DNA of 64,000 bases from Miscanthus floridulus (GCF_019320115.1 NC_089597.1:120038000-120101999), one strand, 5' to 3'; counted from the stretch's first letter, positions 1 through 12,563 are shown. A program made the numbers and translations. The notes: generated by a model from the letters alone, not told the origin.

Positions 1-2602
1 CTGCCGCGTCGCCGCCGTCCGCTTCATGGCCGATCCGGACAACGACGAGGTCTTCGCCAAGATCCGCCTCGCCCCCGTCCGGCCCAACGAGCCGGGCTAC
101 GCCGACGACGCCATTGGCGCCGCGGCGGCGGGCGGCGCGCAGGAGGACAAGCCCGCGTCCTTCGCCAAGACGCTCACGCAGTCCGACGCCAACAACGGCG
201 GGGGTTTCTCCGTGCCGCGCTACTGCGCCGAGACCATCTTCCCGCGGCTGGACTACTCCGCCTACCCGCCCGTCCAGACCGTGCTCGCCAAGGACGTGCA
301 CGGCGTCGTCTGGAAGTTCCGCCACATCTACCGCGGCACGCCCCGGCGCCACCTGCTGACCACCGGGTGGAGCACCTTCGTGAACCAGAAGAAGCTCGTG
401 GCCGGGGACTCGATCGTGTTCATGCGGACGGAGAACGGGGACCTCTGCGTCGGCATCCGGCGCGCCAAGAAGGGCGGCATCGGAGGGCCGGAGTTCCTGC
501 ACCATCACCAGGCGCCCCCGCCACCGGGCGGCGGCTACGCCGGCTTCTCCATGTTCCTGAGAGGAGGAGAAGAGGACGGCGGCAAGATGATGGCCACGGG
601 CGCGGCCACGAGGGGGAATAAGGTCAGGGTGCGGGTGCGGCCGGAGGACGTCGTCGAGGCCGCGAACCTCGCCGTGAGCGGGCAGCCGTTCGAGGTGGTG
701 TACTACCCGAGGGCGAGCACGCCGGAGTTCTGCGTCAAGGCGGGCGCGGTCCGCGCGGCCATGCGCACCCAGTGGTGCGCCGGGATGAGGTTCAAGATGG
801 CCTTCGAGACGGAGGACTCGTCCAGGATCAGCTGGTTCATGGGCACTGTCTCCGCAGTGCAGGTCGCTGACCCCATCAGATGGCCCAATTCACCCTGGAG
901 GCTTCTTCAGGTAAATAAACCAACCTCCATAACTGGCTCTCATCTCAAGGACGGCATCTCAAAGTTCCTTCCAGCTTCTCATCACTTCAATCAAGTTTAG
1001 GAGGAGCGTACAGACTACAGAGTAGTTTGCGACAATGCATGCTGATCACTTCTTTTTCTTTTGGCAGGTCGCTTTGGATGAACCGGACTTGTTACAGAAC
1101 GTGAAGAGAGTGAGCCCATGGCTGGTTGAGCTTGTCTCAAACATGCCAGCCATCCACCACCTCACGCCGTTCTCGCCGCCGCCGAGGAAGAAGCTGTGCG
1201 TTCCACTGTACCCGGAACTTCCGCTCGAGGGCCACCAGTTCCCGGCGCCGATGTTCCATGGAAGCCCTCTCGGCCGTGGTGTTGGCCCGATGTGCTATTT
1301 CCCGGATGGCACTCCTGCAGGCATACAGGGAGCCAGGCATGCTCAATTTGGCATATCTTTATCAGATCTCCACCTCAACAAGCTGCAGTCGAGTCTGTCA
1401 CCGCACGGGCTTCACCACCAGCTGGACGGCCACGGCATGCAGCCGAGGATCGCCGCTGGCCTCATCATCGGCCACCCGGCAGCAGCTCGAGATGACATCT
1501 CGTGCTTGCTCACCATTGGCACCTCCCCACAGAACAAGAAATCATCATCAGACGTCAAGAAGGCGGCGGCGGCGGCGCCACCGCAGCTGATGCTCTTCGG
1601 GAAACCGATTCTCACTGAGCAGCAGATATCTCTAGGCAATGTCGCGGGCTTCCCGCTGCCGAAGAAGAGCCCTTCTGATGACATTGCCGAGAGGACGGTG
1701 AGCAACTCGGATGTCTCCAGCCCTGGGAGGAGCAACCAGGATGGCACGTCCAGTGGCGGCGCCCCGTCGTCGTGCCAGGACAACAAGGTGCCTGATCTCG
1801 GGCTGGAGACCGGGCACTGCAAGGTGTTCATGCAGTCGGAGGATGTTGGGCGCACGCTCGACCTCTCTGCTGTTGGGTCGTACGAGGAGCTCTACCAGAG
1901 GCTCGCCGACATGTTTGGCATCGACAAGGCTGAGCTGATGAGCCATGTCTTCTACCGCGACGACGCTTCTGGAGCGCTCAAGCACACCGGCGACAAGCCT
2001 TTCAGGTCCGTATGATTTCAGCTTGAAGCGTTCTGTTCCTGTTTTCAATCATCGTTGGATTTTCTTTAGGAATTGGTTAGGAATCGATTAGGTATGTTGT
2101 GCGTTGGATAGCCACAATGTTTCAAGTTTAAGTTCCAGATAATTTGCATTGCAAATATGCATTTCATGACCTCAACAAGCTGACCATGTGTATCAAAGAA
2201 CATCGAAATGGCTGTTCCTGACCGTTCTAAACCTTTCAATCTTCAGTTCGTACTAGTACAACCTAACTAGACACGGTTATCTTGAAGTATCAAACTCTAG
2301 GTGTTCTTTCCTTGGAAGCATTCATATGGTACTTTGACTTGAATTGCTTCAAGCCAGGACTAGTACATCTTGCACCCATGTGGTTGGATGGAGCCTGGAG
2401 GAGACCCTTTTTCTTCTTATGTCCCACATCGTCCCCTTTTTGTTTTGAACAGATGATAACAACTATTCCATAGAACAGACAGGGATCGATCATGGATGTT
2501 ACTAATGTATGCATGTACTTCTGAATTTGCAGTGAGTTCACGAAAACCGCCCGGAGGCTGACCATACTAACGGACGCGAGCAACGATAGCTTAGCGACGT
2601 AG
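1..2602 (+). CDS. ARF: Auxin response factor, ARF10/16/17 clade (5' partial)
   Basis: Nuclear transcription factor that binds auxin response elements and is usually a repressor in this clade. Three exons are visible: <2-910, 1068-2005 and 2533-2602, with GT-AG introns at 911-1067 (phase 0) and 2006-2532 (phase 2). The window edge cuts exon 1: bases 2-25 read CRVAAVRF in frame before the Met at 26, the normal ARF sequence there, so that Met is internal. The B3 DNA-binding domain covers about 160-470 (FAKTLTQSDANNGGGFSVPR at its start). The auxin-response domain covers about 640-910. A Pro/Ser/Gly-rich middle region follows, then a C-terminal PB1 domain from about 1816 (CKVFMQSEDVGRTLDL) that finishes in exon 3 with EFTKTARRLTILTDAS. 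The Met at 1035 is intronic and not a start. A miR160 site lies in exon 2. No frame damage is seen, so the gene looks functional. Confidence 0.96.
1319..1339 (+). promoter_or_regulatory. miR160 target site in ARF exon 2
   Basis: The 20 bases from 1320 to 1339 are the exact complement of the core of plant miR160; only the base at 1319 (A) departs from perfect pairing with the miRNA 3' end. The site codes for G-I-Q-G-A-R-H, the peptide found at this position in miR160-regulated ARFs. Cleavage would be expected opposite miRNA positions 10-11, near 1329/1330. The miR160 sequence is recalled from established knowledge. Confidence 0.93.
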
Positions 2603-3190
2603 GAGGCATGAAGGCTCTCGTCACTCTGTACAGCGGGAGGAGCGCGGTGGCGATCTCGAAGGAAGAATCGCCACTTCCAAAGTGCTGGACTGCTGGTGCA
2701 ACTTCAAAGAGAGAGAGGCAGTTCAGTTTGGTTTTCGTCGATTGGGATTTGGGAGGCGCCCTGGAACGGGACCAAGTGCCTGCGTGCGTGTAATCCAGGA
2801 CCAAAGATTTATCGGCGGATTTGTCGGATTACTAGCTCTCTACACACCTTCTTCTTCTTGCTGTTGTCAGTTCAAGTGGCCATTGCAGTTGCCTTTGGTC
2901 ACTGATTGATCATATGTTATGTACCTCTGCCATGAACCCCGTTGCTTTGCAAACGCGATTACTGAAAGTTTTGGTATAACCAGGGCTTCCACAACGCTAC
3001 CTCTTTTTACTGGTAGCCCCAACTGCTACGTAGGATCAGATAAAAAAAAGTAGGCGCTCTACACTTGTCATAGTAGCTTGCAGAAGCTACATATGCTTGA
3101 GAAGAGAGAAGGTGGTCCATGCAAAAAAAAAAGATGGAGAGGAAATAAATGTGAGGTATGACGAAATGAAAAAGTTTCTTTCAAACCATG
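2603..3190. other. ARF 3' UTR and downstream spacer
   Basis: This follows the ARF stop codon and should hold the 3' UTR and polyadenylation site. I see no clear AATAAA in the first 400 bases and no coding sequence. Short open frames on both strands lack recognisable content. Confidence 0.5.
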
Positions 3191-3277
3191 AGCCTGTTCG
3201 TTGGTTGGTTTCTGAGCTGAAGCCCGACTGGTGCTGGTTTGTTAAGCCCTGGCTGAAACCAACCAGCGAATAGACTG
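3191..3277. mobile_element. Small hAT-like MITE
   Basis: About 87 bp bounded by imperfect inverted repeats. The left end reads AGCCTGTTCGTTGGTTGG; the right end, reverse complemented, reads CAGTCTATTCGCTGGTTGG. This resembles short grass hAT MITEs that begin GCCTGTTCG. No convincing target duplication was found, so the class is tentative. Confidence 0.5.
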
Positions 3278-3297
3278 AGTAGTGATAGTTTACATTA

Positions 3298-3540
3298 GAG
3301 CAAATATAATAGTAGGCTGTAAGCCGACTAAATGCTGAGGTGGAGGAGAGAGGGGAGGAGAGAGAGGAGAAGCGGGCTGTAAGCTTACAGCCGGCTTGGG
3401 CACAAGAACCAAGAAAGTCTGTGAGAGAGACAAGTGGGCCATGTATTAACTGTAAAGAGCCAACTATTGTATGAGTGGGCTGAGAGAAGGCTGCAAGGAA
3501 CCTTACAGCCAGCAAGCCGGCTGTATTATTAGCCTTGCTC
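3298..3540. mobile_element. PIF/Harbinger (Tourist-like) MITE
   Basis: A 243-bp element with terminal GAGCA...TGCTC and longer imperfect inverted repeats (left GAGCAAATATAATAGTAGGC; right complement GAGCAAGGCTAATAATACAGC). It is flanked by the 3-bp duplication TTA at 3295-3297 and 3541-3543. Internal repeats of the GGCTGTAAG type add further folding. Size, TSD and ends fit Tourist-like MITEs. It lies about 700 bp downstream of the ARF stop. Confidence 0.8.
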
Positions 3541-3543
3541 TTA

Positions 3544-6500
3544 TATGTATAGTAGTCTCAATATTTTCTAATCTACGTGGATCACTTTATTTGTAATAAA
3601 ATCCCTAGGAGTGTTAGCCGCTTTGGTCGGCTGGTTGGTTGGTTGTCTGAGATGCCGAAGTGTTCTGTGTTCTTGCTATGTGGCCCTGTCTGTTCTGTCT
3701 GTACTCCATCAAATAAAAAGTCATGGAGTGCTCGGTGCTCTCTCAACCTCACAGGAAAGTCAGGATGGACTGGGATTGGTGGACTTGGTTCTCGCATCAA
3801 ATTCATCGCATTCCACAGTCAGTCCGTCGGTGTTGCTGTCGTGTCGGTCGTTTCAGCCTTTTTGTTGTCTGAAACTGTAAGAATGTTTTTGACGCGCTGC
3901 GACGACAGTCAGCACGCACACACTACTACTTGTCACGTCCATGCTTCTTGTTCCGGGGGAATCCTACGGAGATCCTCTCCGGAAGGAGAGGGCCAGGCCC
4001 GCCCACGACGGAGTCGACCAGCCAGGCCGCGCCGCGCCGTGCGGACGTCAGGACGTGATCCAGACATCCATTGAAGCCCCAGCTCTGCCTGGGACAGTGG
4101 TACGCACGCACGCCGTCCTCCCTACGCCTTTCACCTTTTACTGCCGTTCCCGTTCTCTGAGCTGAGCTGCAACTGCAAGTTCCCGCGCTGCTACCTGCTA
4201 GTAGTAGTCCTGGTGTACATGGCGTCCGTTGTTCAGTGATCTTTCCTGGAGTTGATAGGTACTCTCATGTCTAGTCCCACGGTCCGCTTTTTTTATCCTC
4301 TGAGATTCATCTGTGCACGGGTGAAAAGCGTGAAAAGTAGTTACGGGCAGAAAGGAGGCACACTCGACCCGTATCACTTTACGGCTTTACCTTTACCCAC
4401 CCTCGCCTGCACGTGTAAAAAGCACTAGAAAAGGTGCACCTGTCTTTTACCGTGTCAAACAAAATAGCGTGCGTGCGTGCGTGCCTTTTTCCGCCTGGAC
4501 GCCTGGTCCCTCTACGAAGGGGAGGAAGAAGCAGAGCAAGCAAAGGCGCAGCAAAGCAAGCAAACCACGTCAGCTTCGACGTGGGTCCTAGTAGTTTTTT
4601 TTTTGGCTATCCAATCAGGTAACCAACCAACCTGCACTGTGCACGTACTGCATGTCGAACGCTCGAGGATCTTGGCATATCTGCCGTGCTCCTCTTGCAG
4701 GACTGTACGAACTCGCATTTGATCTCTACCGCGACCATTTTCTGCCGCGAGCTACGTCGTCTACACCGTAGCGGGCTACTAGTACGGCACTGCGGGCTGC
4801 CTCATCTCGTTAGTCGTTATCCTCTTCCTCTGCTACACGTACGTACGGGTGGGTGAAAAGTAGAAACGGAGCTACTAGTGCGTACCGACAGATAGACGCG
4901 CGCGGTGAAACCTCGGCGAATCTATCGCTGCCGTCGTATCCGTACGTGCATGCATGGATGCACGAACCCGGCCTCACCGTTAGCCGCGCGCGTCGTCGTC
5001 GTACGTGTGCACGTAGCTTGGAATTCAGAGAACGCACACGCACACGCACGGGCGTCGCACGAGACAGAAGCCGTTAGGTGTGTAGCTGGACACGGCTATA
5101 TATAGCTAGCTTGTCGTATTAGGGCAATAGGATCGATCCAAATTGATGGTGAGTACGTACGTACCCGTACCGGCATTCCGCGACGAGAAGCAAAAGCCGG
5201 CCGGCCGGTGTGCTGGACTAGCTAGGCGGCGGCGCGCGCAAACCCGACGTACCGAGCTGCTGTGGTCGCGGCGCCGCCCTGGACGCGCCGGACGGTCCAG
5301 CGGCAGAGGTGCGGTGGCATGCATGGCCGGGCCGGCCGGCGGCTCGATCTGTTTCTTCCGCCCGGGCCGGGGACGCGTACGTGTGTCGTGCGTGCGCTTG
5401 CCAACGGGTTGCGTTGCATGCGACGCGTCGACGTCGTCGTCGTCGTCTCGTGCCTTCCGGGGCTCGCTGACGGTACGTGCACAATTGTGTCGGGGTCAAA
5501 GCGATAACCGAGATTTTTTGCCAAAAATAAAAGCGATAACCGAGACGCCTGCGGCTGCTAATCGCGATGACGGCCGGTGACAAGGACACGGTCGACCAGA
5601 CGGCACCTACGTAACGTAACGTAATAAGCTGGCCTGGCCAGCCAATGCCCATGCGCCCACCGGCTCGCAGCCCCTGCCGGTGCCCGGCGACGCCGTTGGA
5701 GAAACAATAATTATATTCTGGATGGGTTATATAAATCTTGACAATTAAGGATTTTCTCATGGCTTCGGTGGTACTAGTAACTGAAGAAAGCGTGGAGATA
5801 TTCTTGTGAGTTACCATACTGGCACCCCTATATATGCAATAAAAATATATGTATCACACCCCTGTTTTGAGTTTGCTCCAACTTTGTACGCCCTTGTTTG
5901 TCGATGCAAGCTATTAAGAGACAGAGTAGACAATTGAGCGCATCATCAGAGCGAAAGAGAGGAAAATATACTATTTTAGGAATTTCCTAACCTAGAGACT
6001 CTTTTATAGTGTAGTTTTTTTCCCCAATGTTTTGTAGGAGGAGGTTTGTCCGTGGATATATATGTGAAGAAAAATTCTCAATTCTTATATGAACTATCAA
6101 TATGATACTAAATGATATGGTGTACCTTCTACCATCACTCCTACAGTTTGACACTAAAGTCAATTAAAAAAAACATGTATATGCATATAATATATATGAT
6201 GATAAGCATTGAAAGGTCTATTAGAATCTTTACGTACCATACCCTATCAAATATTCAAATACATGTGTCGCCGAGCGAGTGGCGTCGCTGTCTGCTCGGC
6301 TGGTCTCGACTCGATGTCGTCGTGTCCGGATCGGGCACCTTACTAATGGCACGCTCCTTTCGTCCCTTTGCGGCGAGCCACTGGGCTGCGAGCGACGGGG
6401 ACGATGTGTCGTGTCGTCTCGACGTCTCGATCGTTTGCATATATAATAATCCCTGTGGCGAGAAAAAAAAAGGTACGTCGTTAGACGTTACGACGGCCGA

Positions 6501-7378
6501 ACAAAAAAAAGAAGGTGCTGATAGATGGACATCACGTGGTGGGGTGAGGGAACGAATTCTCGCTGCAACGTCGTCTCTGTAGCACAGCAGTGACAGTGAG
6601 GCTGCTGCTGGGAAACTGATCCGTTCCCGTACCGGTTATTCTACACGGACGACGTGGCATGAAGAGCCGTCGGCTTTCTTGTGTACTCCTACAAATATAT
6701 AGAGCGACATGTCAGGAAAGGCAAAACAAAACATCACGGGACAAAGTGAGCTCGAACCGTGTCGCCGTAGAATAACCAGCAACCATCGATCGACCGATCG
6801 GACCAAAGGCTGCGATTGGATGCCAACAACACCAATGCAATAGCCTTCGTTCTCACGTACCTCTTCGGAGAAACGACGTGAGAGAGTACGTCAAGATCAC
6901 ACGCAACAAAGCCTTGCTTTATTAGCATAAAAAACGAGTTGTTTCAAGCAGTCACGCAACAAATTAAAACCAACAACGAGAGAAAGACAACAAATTAGGG
7001 CAGCTTATCCGGCTAGGGCGGATCGTTATGTACAGATACAAAACTTCACCGATATACCGGTCTAACTATGTATACCGGTCTTCATATATATGTGTATATA
7101 TATATTGTAATATCACATAAAAATTATGTTCTAATATATAATTCAACAAACACAAGGCACAAAAGAAGTTTGAACATGATTACCTTTCACATGAAGAGCA
7201 CATAAGGAGAATATTTTTCCATAGTCCAGTCCAGATAATTTACCATACAACAAATGATCAAAAGAAAAAAAGCATAAACAACCTGCAATTAAAATAAATT
7301 TAGTGATGAGTAAGTGACATGTGAGGGAATATGTAAAAAAGTGTCAAACATTGTAGGAAACATACCAATCCTATAACT
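3544..7378. other. Intergenic region, no gene recognised
   Basis: No ORF here resembles a known protein. The part from 4300 to 5600 is GC-rich, with a TATA-like CTATATATAG at about 5096-5105, but nothing convincing is coded downstream of it. From 5700 to 7378 the sequence is AT-rich, including a TATATA run near 7086-7105. It could hold an undetected non-coding transcript. Confidence 0.4.
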
Positions 7379-8342
7379 CTAAGAACATTGAGGCCGCTTT
7401 GGAGGTAAACTCATCTTCCGATTTTTCACGGATTGTAACATCCTCTTAATTTTCTCAGGATCAAGTTCTCTAAATATCTCCTTCTCAACGTAGCATAAAG
7501 TCAAGTCCTTAAGCCACTCATCATTCATTCTGTTCCGCAAATCAGTCTTGATTATATCCATAGCTGAGAAAGCTCTTTCAACTGATGCCATTGCCACCGG
7601 AAGAAGCAATCCTAGCTCAATGGTGTGATAGACTAATGGAAAAAGAAGGCTTGCCTTACTTTCAACCAACTTCATGGCCATACTTGCAAAATCGTGACAA
7701 GCTCTGAAATCATCAACTCTTCGCACATGTAGAATGAATGTCTCAAGTTCATCCCTTATATTAGAACGATCAACAATTCAAAAATTTTGATCATAGATCT
7801 CCATTGGACGAGCAATCTTCTCCACATCAAACATAGAGAATGAATCTCTTGGATCAAGACAAGAGAAGCAAATAAGTAACTCTAATGATACCTCATTGAA
7901 GCGATGATCCATCTCTATGAGAATAGCATCAAGTGCAGCCAAGAAAGTGTCAACACAAAAATGATGTTCTTTAGTTATTAAGTCATCATCAAGCCTTGAT
8001 CGACCCCATCTTGGTCTACGCTCACTAAAATCTGGCAACTTTATCCTTTTTGCAACACAAAAGGCTTTCACTTCTTCAAATAATGGCTCCCAACCTTCAT
8101 TTCTCAAGTTTACCAAACATGTTTTGACATCAATAAGCAATGACATGGCCTGAATTATATTCTGATCCTTCTTTTGCAGTAAGAGAGATAACTCATTAGT
8201 AATACGAAGCACTTTCAACATCAACTTCATATTTAAAACAAAGGTAAAGCTCTCCATTTTTTCAACAAAAACTGGCTGCTCTACCAGGATTGCGTTCATC
8301 CCCATGAACCATAGACAATACCCTCGTCACAGAATCCCACAT
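7379..8342 (-). pseudogene. hAT transposase pseudogene, C-terminal part
   Basis: The minus strand codes for the C-terminal half of a TTF-type/ZMYM1-like hAT transposase. It ends in a hAT dimerisation region with PVAMASVERAFSAMDIIKTD and a nearby NRMNDEWL motif. One in-frame TGA (7778-7780, after IYDQNF) separates two frames that are otherwise in register. A frameshift near 8262, in a run of T, separates WDSVTRVLSMVHGDE from the downstream VEKMESFTFVL. The gene stops abruptly at 8342, where TE-A inserted; the rest resumes at 38837. There is no intact product. Confidence 0.9.
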
Positions 8343-9536
8343 TGTCGGTGCAGAAAGTGACCAACACGTAAATATTTGTAGTTTTGTTGTACGTTGTGAT
8401 CGGAGGTGGCCTAACACTCAATGACACAGGGTTTATACTGGTTCAGACAACATGCCCTACGTCCAGTTTGAGTTGGTCGGTGACTTTATTCCTGAGCCCA
8501 GGTGCTCGAAGTTTGTAGTGGGGTTACAAACAAGAAGGAGAAAGATAGGGGGTACAAGAGGTCCGGTCGGACTCTGGTCTGAAGGGCCGAGAGTGACGGG
8601 AGCCCCGCTATGTGCTAAGTGTTCGAGCGTGTGCTCGATATAACTTTAGAGTGTTTAAGTTATAGAGGGTGAATCAATGTAGGTGAACTGATCGATCTCC
8701 CTGTTGGAAGAGAGCTCATCCCCTTTTATAGATGAAGGGGATGGCCTTACAAGTGAGAGGGAGAGAGTACGTATGCTGCTAAGTCTTTCTACCCACGCCG
8801 ACGGGTACAAGATGATGGTAGATGCCCACAATACTGTTTAATGTCAGATGCATGTGGGAGGTTGTATCGTCTTCTTCAGGTATGGCAGACGTCGGTGCTT
8901 GCCACACTGTTGATACCCAGAGGCATGCAAAGGGTTTTACTATGTTCGCCTGGTACGGTAAATGCCGGCGCCCACAACACTGTTGATGCCTCAGAGGCGT
9001 GTGGGGGGAGCCTTACCGTATTTGTCTGGTATGAGAGTTGATGGCACCCACAACACTGTAGGGAAAAATATCGGCGCCTACAACACTGCTTGCGTACTGT
9101 TATCCTAGGGAGGTCGCGGGGTACTGTTCTGCAGGTGTACAGGGTACGGTCCTTGGTATTGTGGTTGACTTGAGTGCGCTGCCTTACTCTCTCCGTTCGT
9201 TTCTTGGTCCTTACCGAGTGGGCGTCCCCGGTCGGTTAGTCCTGGTCGGTTAGTCCTAGTGAGTAGGGGTTTGGTGCATCCCCAGTTAGAGACGCGGGTC
9301 GGAGTCGGAAGTGGTGTTTGGCCTAGCCTTCCGTCTGGAGGCGGGCCAGAGTCGGAAGCGGGCATCGTTCCTCCTCGGCCAGGCCTTCCGGTCGAAGATT
9401 GGATTGTCCTTCTGACCTGTCGTCTCAGTATCTTGGGCCGGCCCATGAACTGCACGTTGTTCGCAACGTTGTCTACTGGGCCGAGCCTTTGTTGGGAAGC
9501 TGGTCCATGAGGGACCCCGGGTTTATGAACCCGACA
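8343..9536 (-). repeat. TE-A 3' LTR
   Basis: 1194 bp. It starts TGTCGGTGCAGAAAGTG and ends GAACCCGACA on the plus strand. Its partner is 37531-38836. A TATA-like box lies on the minus strand (complement of CCCCTTTTATAGATG, about 8711-8725), so U3 is the right-hand part. U3 carries diverged tandem units around the phrase GCGCCCACAACACTG (about 8820-9140). Confidence 0.95.
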
Positions 9537-11036
9537 GGAGCCCCCTAGCCCCTGGGCGATTTGGATAGAATCATCCGGGGGATTTTTGTCTTGACGGTGG
9601 GTGCGTGTGAGCGCACCCATGGGTGTAACCCCCGAGCCCCCAGGTGATTCGGGTAGAATCGTTCAGGTTTTTTTTTGAGTTGTCAGCGGGGGAAGTTTTG
9701 TTTCGTCAGCGGATGCGCGCGAGCGCACCCGTGGGTGTAGCCCTCGAGCCCCCGGGCAATTTGGGCAGAATTGCCTGGTGGGTTTTTGTCAGCGGGCGTG
9801 TGTTCGTGCATTTTAGTTGAGATAGAGTCGTCAACGAAGGCGTCGGTGCAGCCGGCGTAGCCGAGGCAGTTTAGTTTAAGGATCGGGCGAGACAGAGCTC
9901 ACGGATCTTGTCGTCGGTGTAGCCCATGCAACCGAGGCAGTTAGTTTAGGGATTAGGCGAGACGAAGCTCATGGATCCTAGTGTTGATGCAGTCTGCACA
10001 GCTGAGGCAGTTAGTTTACGGATCGGGTGAGACGGAGCTCGCGGATCCTGGCGTCGGGCACACGCATTGGGCGCTCCCAAGGTAGTTTTAGGTGTCTTGA
10101 GCCCCTGAGCCCCGTTGGGCTTGGTAGGGGTCGGCTTGAGTTTTGTGCATTACCTCATCCTCGGTTTCTCACAACCAGAGGGGCTAAGCTTTGTCACTTG
10201 CCTCGATGGCTTAGGCTCGAGTGTCGTGCTCGATGAGGTCGCTAATGGGTATGATCGAGTGAAATCTAGGTTCGTCGTTCATGATGGGGTCGTCATAGCC
10301 CTCTTGTGACATTCCACTACTCCTTAACCTATAACCCAGTAGATGTCTAGGTTGTTCTAGAGACCGACCCGAGTGGCCCATTGGCCTCCCCTCGATGGAG
10401 ATTCTATGGGTTTGGCAGAGGTTTAGGATCGAACGAGAAGGTTGAGATGACCCTGTCTGCTTCAGGGCAGACTGGGCGAGGGCCACTAGGGGCTCATCTG
10501 TGTTTTCTCTCATGGCTCTGTTTGACCCAAGGCAGCCTCAAGCCCTTCGTGGGCCAGCCTTCGAACCTCGGTCGGTCGTTGCTCATGTTGAATGAGGTAA
10601 CTGCCGCTTCTTGACGCAACACAGAGCGTTGTGATGCATTTAACCGCATATGTGTTGCCTTAGTTCCCGAGCCCTCGGACGATTCGGGTAGAATCATCCG
10701 GGGGGTGCGGGCATATGGAATGAATGCATGTATGATTATAAAGAAAGAGCGGGGATCAGTAATGTTACCTTGATGACTCGAGTGATGGGGTTTGAAGAGC
10801 TCCAATCGGGAATGTCCGACCGAGACCCATGCTCATCGTTCGTGACGGAGTTGGCATGGCCCACATGGGGCGCCCCTTTGCTCCTTACCTGTCTCTCAGC
10901 ATTTTCTTGAGCCGTTCGATTGACTTAGGGAGCCCAATGGTCTCTCTTGGGTGGAGATCCCATAGTTGGTCCTTTCCAAGTTCCACCTGGGAAGGTGGAG
11001 GGCCGCCTACGCATGGTGGCGCTTTGTTTCTCATGC
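9537..11036 (-). other. TE-A 3' non-coding region with tandem modules
   Basis: No protein is recognised. Next to the LTR, 9537-9815 holds three roughly 100-bp modules. On the sense strand each has a purine-rich stretch (GGGGGCTCGGGGG type), a GATTC-n5-GAATC hairpin and a GGGTGCGC/GCGCACCC hairpin. The first purine stretch, complement of 9537-9555, is the polypurine tract. A diverged module lies at about 10660-10710. Three units of about 65-70 bp (9830-10040, sharing GATCGGGCGAGAC) match the minisatellite in TE-C. Sequence from about 10090 to 11036 matches TE-C 58300-59190 in reverse complement. TE-B begins right after the TSD that ends at 11041. Confidence 0.7.
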
Positions 11037-11041
11037 CCAGT

Positions 11042-12563
11042 TGTTGGTGTTTCATACAAGCACCGGCAAGTAGATTTATAGTAATGTGCGTTAAGCTCGG
11101 ATGGTGCGCTAAAGGACACAAGATTTATACTGGTTCGGGCTGAATGTCCCTACATCCAGTTTGTTGCTGCTCATGTTATTAGCACCAAAAATGGTTCGTA
11201 GTAGGGGGTACAAATGATCAAGAGAGAGACTGGTCCCAAGTCTCTGATGGAAGGGTCGAAAGGAGGCTAAGAGCTTGATAGCAGCTTGATTGTGTGTGTT
11301 GTGTGTTGTGCCATCAAAAGTCGGTCCCCTTGTTGGAGGAAGCGCATCCCCTTTTATAGATGAAGGGGACGGCTTTACAAGTGTGAGGGCTAGGATGCGT
11401 ACTCTACCTAGCCTTGTGGCTCATGTCTACCTAGCCTAGTTTCCCATTCTGATGGGTGCGAAAGGATGATAAGCGCCTACAATACTGTTGATGCCTCTAT
11501 AGAATGTCAGGATGGTTACAGAGCACTGCCCCTCGCAGGGTATGGACTATAGTAAGTGGCTTTGACTTATGAGCCTTACCTAGTCTTGCCCTACACACCT
11601 TCTGGTTCCTATAAATCTTTGTCAGAGGGACGCAGGGTTGGGGTCCAGAGTAGCACTGTGGGTAAGGTCTTCCGATCGGAGAGGGCGTCCAGAGGCTAAA
11701 GCGTGTGCTCCGATCTGGTGAACCCGTGGGGGTGGGAAGCGGGCGCCGCTCCCTTGGGTCCATAACGTGGTGATGGCATATCCGTCATTTGTGGAGACCG
11801 CAAATCCTTTTCTGGAGCGTAGTGGTTGTCGTATATCTTCGTTGGGTTCCGTGTCCTAGAGCTGAAGGCGGCACCTACAACTCTACAGGACGAAGAGCAC
11901 GCACCTACAATACTTTTCAGGCTTTGCTACGCCCAGAAGGGTCTAAAGCACCCATCCCATCATTCCCTGGTAGTACCTTTTCTATCGGGGCGCAGGGTAT
12001 GGTCCTTGAAGCCGTGGTTGACCCGAACGTCTTGTCTTGCCCTGTACCCATCATCATGAGGGAACAGGGAGAAGTTGCCAGGCAAGATGAAACCAGTCTT
12101 TAGACATCGAGCGGGGCGAGGTTCGTCCTCGGTCGTCGGGCGAGGCAGAGACCAGTCCTTATCCCTTGGGTGAGACCGAGCCCGCCCCTCGAGGGTTAGG
12201 CAAGGCGGAGTCTATCCCTCAGCCCTCGGGTGAGGCGGAGCTGGCCCAAAGGTGTCGGGTGAGGCAGAGACTAGCCCTTAGCCCTCGAGCGAGGCAGAGC
12301 TGTCCCAAAGCGTCAGGTGAGGTGGAGACTAGTCCTTAGCCCTCGGGTGAGGTGAGGCTGGCCCAAAGGCGTCGGGCGAGGCAAAGACTAGCCCTTAGCC
12401 CTCGAGCGAGGCGGAGCTATCCCAAAGGCATCGAGCGAGGCGGAACCAAACTCCCGTCATTCGGGCAAGGAACATAGCGGCGCCCTTGTCCGTCCAGAAG
12501 TTTTTAACATTCGATGGTTATTGGTTCCACCTTCTGGGGTACCCCAGTATTAGGTCCCCGACA
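11042..12563 (-). repeat. TE-B 3' LTR
   Basis: 1522 bp. It begins TGTTGGTGTTTCATACAAGC and ends GTCCCCGACA on the plus strand; the partner is 26116-27639. The minus-strand TATA box is the complement of CCTTTTATAGATG near 11350. Upstream of it, in U3, 12107-12470 is a minisatellite of about 59-bp units sharing TCGGGCGAGGCAGAGACTAG. Confidence 0.95.

Noticed and set aside
1035..1067. ORF start with a Phe-rich leader before the second ARF exon
   Set aside because: It lies in intron 1: a good donor at 911 and acceptor at 1066-1067 join the ARF reading exactly.
5143..5817. Overlapping long ORFs on both strands in GC-rich sequence
   Set aside because: No family resemblance, low-complexity Arg/Pro/Ser composition, no splice or conservation evidence.
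7005..7025. GGCTAGGGCGGATCG as a possible hAT terminal end
   Set aside because: No matching inverted end or 8-bp duplication found beyond 39150.
12107..12470. Regular repeats considered as a CRISPR array
   Set aside because: Units are contiguous and diverged without unique spacers, and the setting is a plant LTR.
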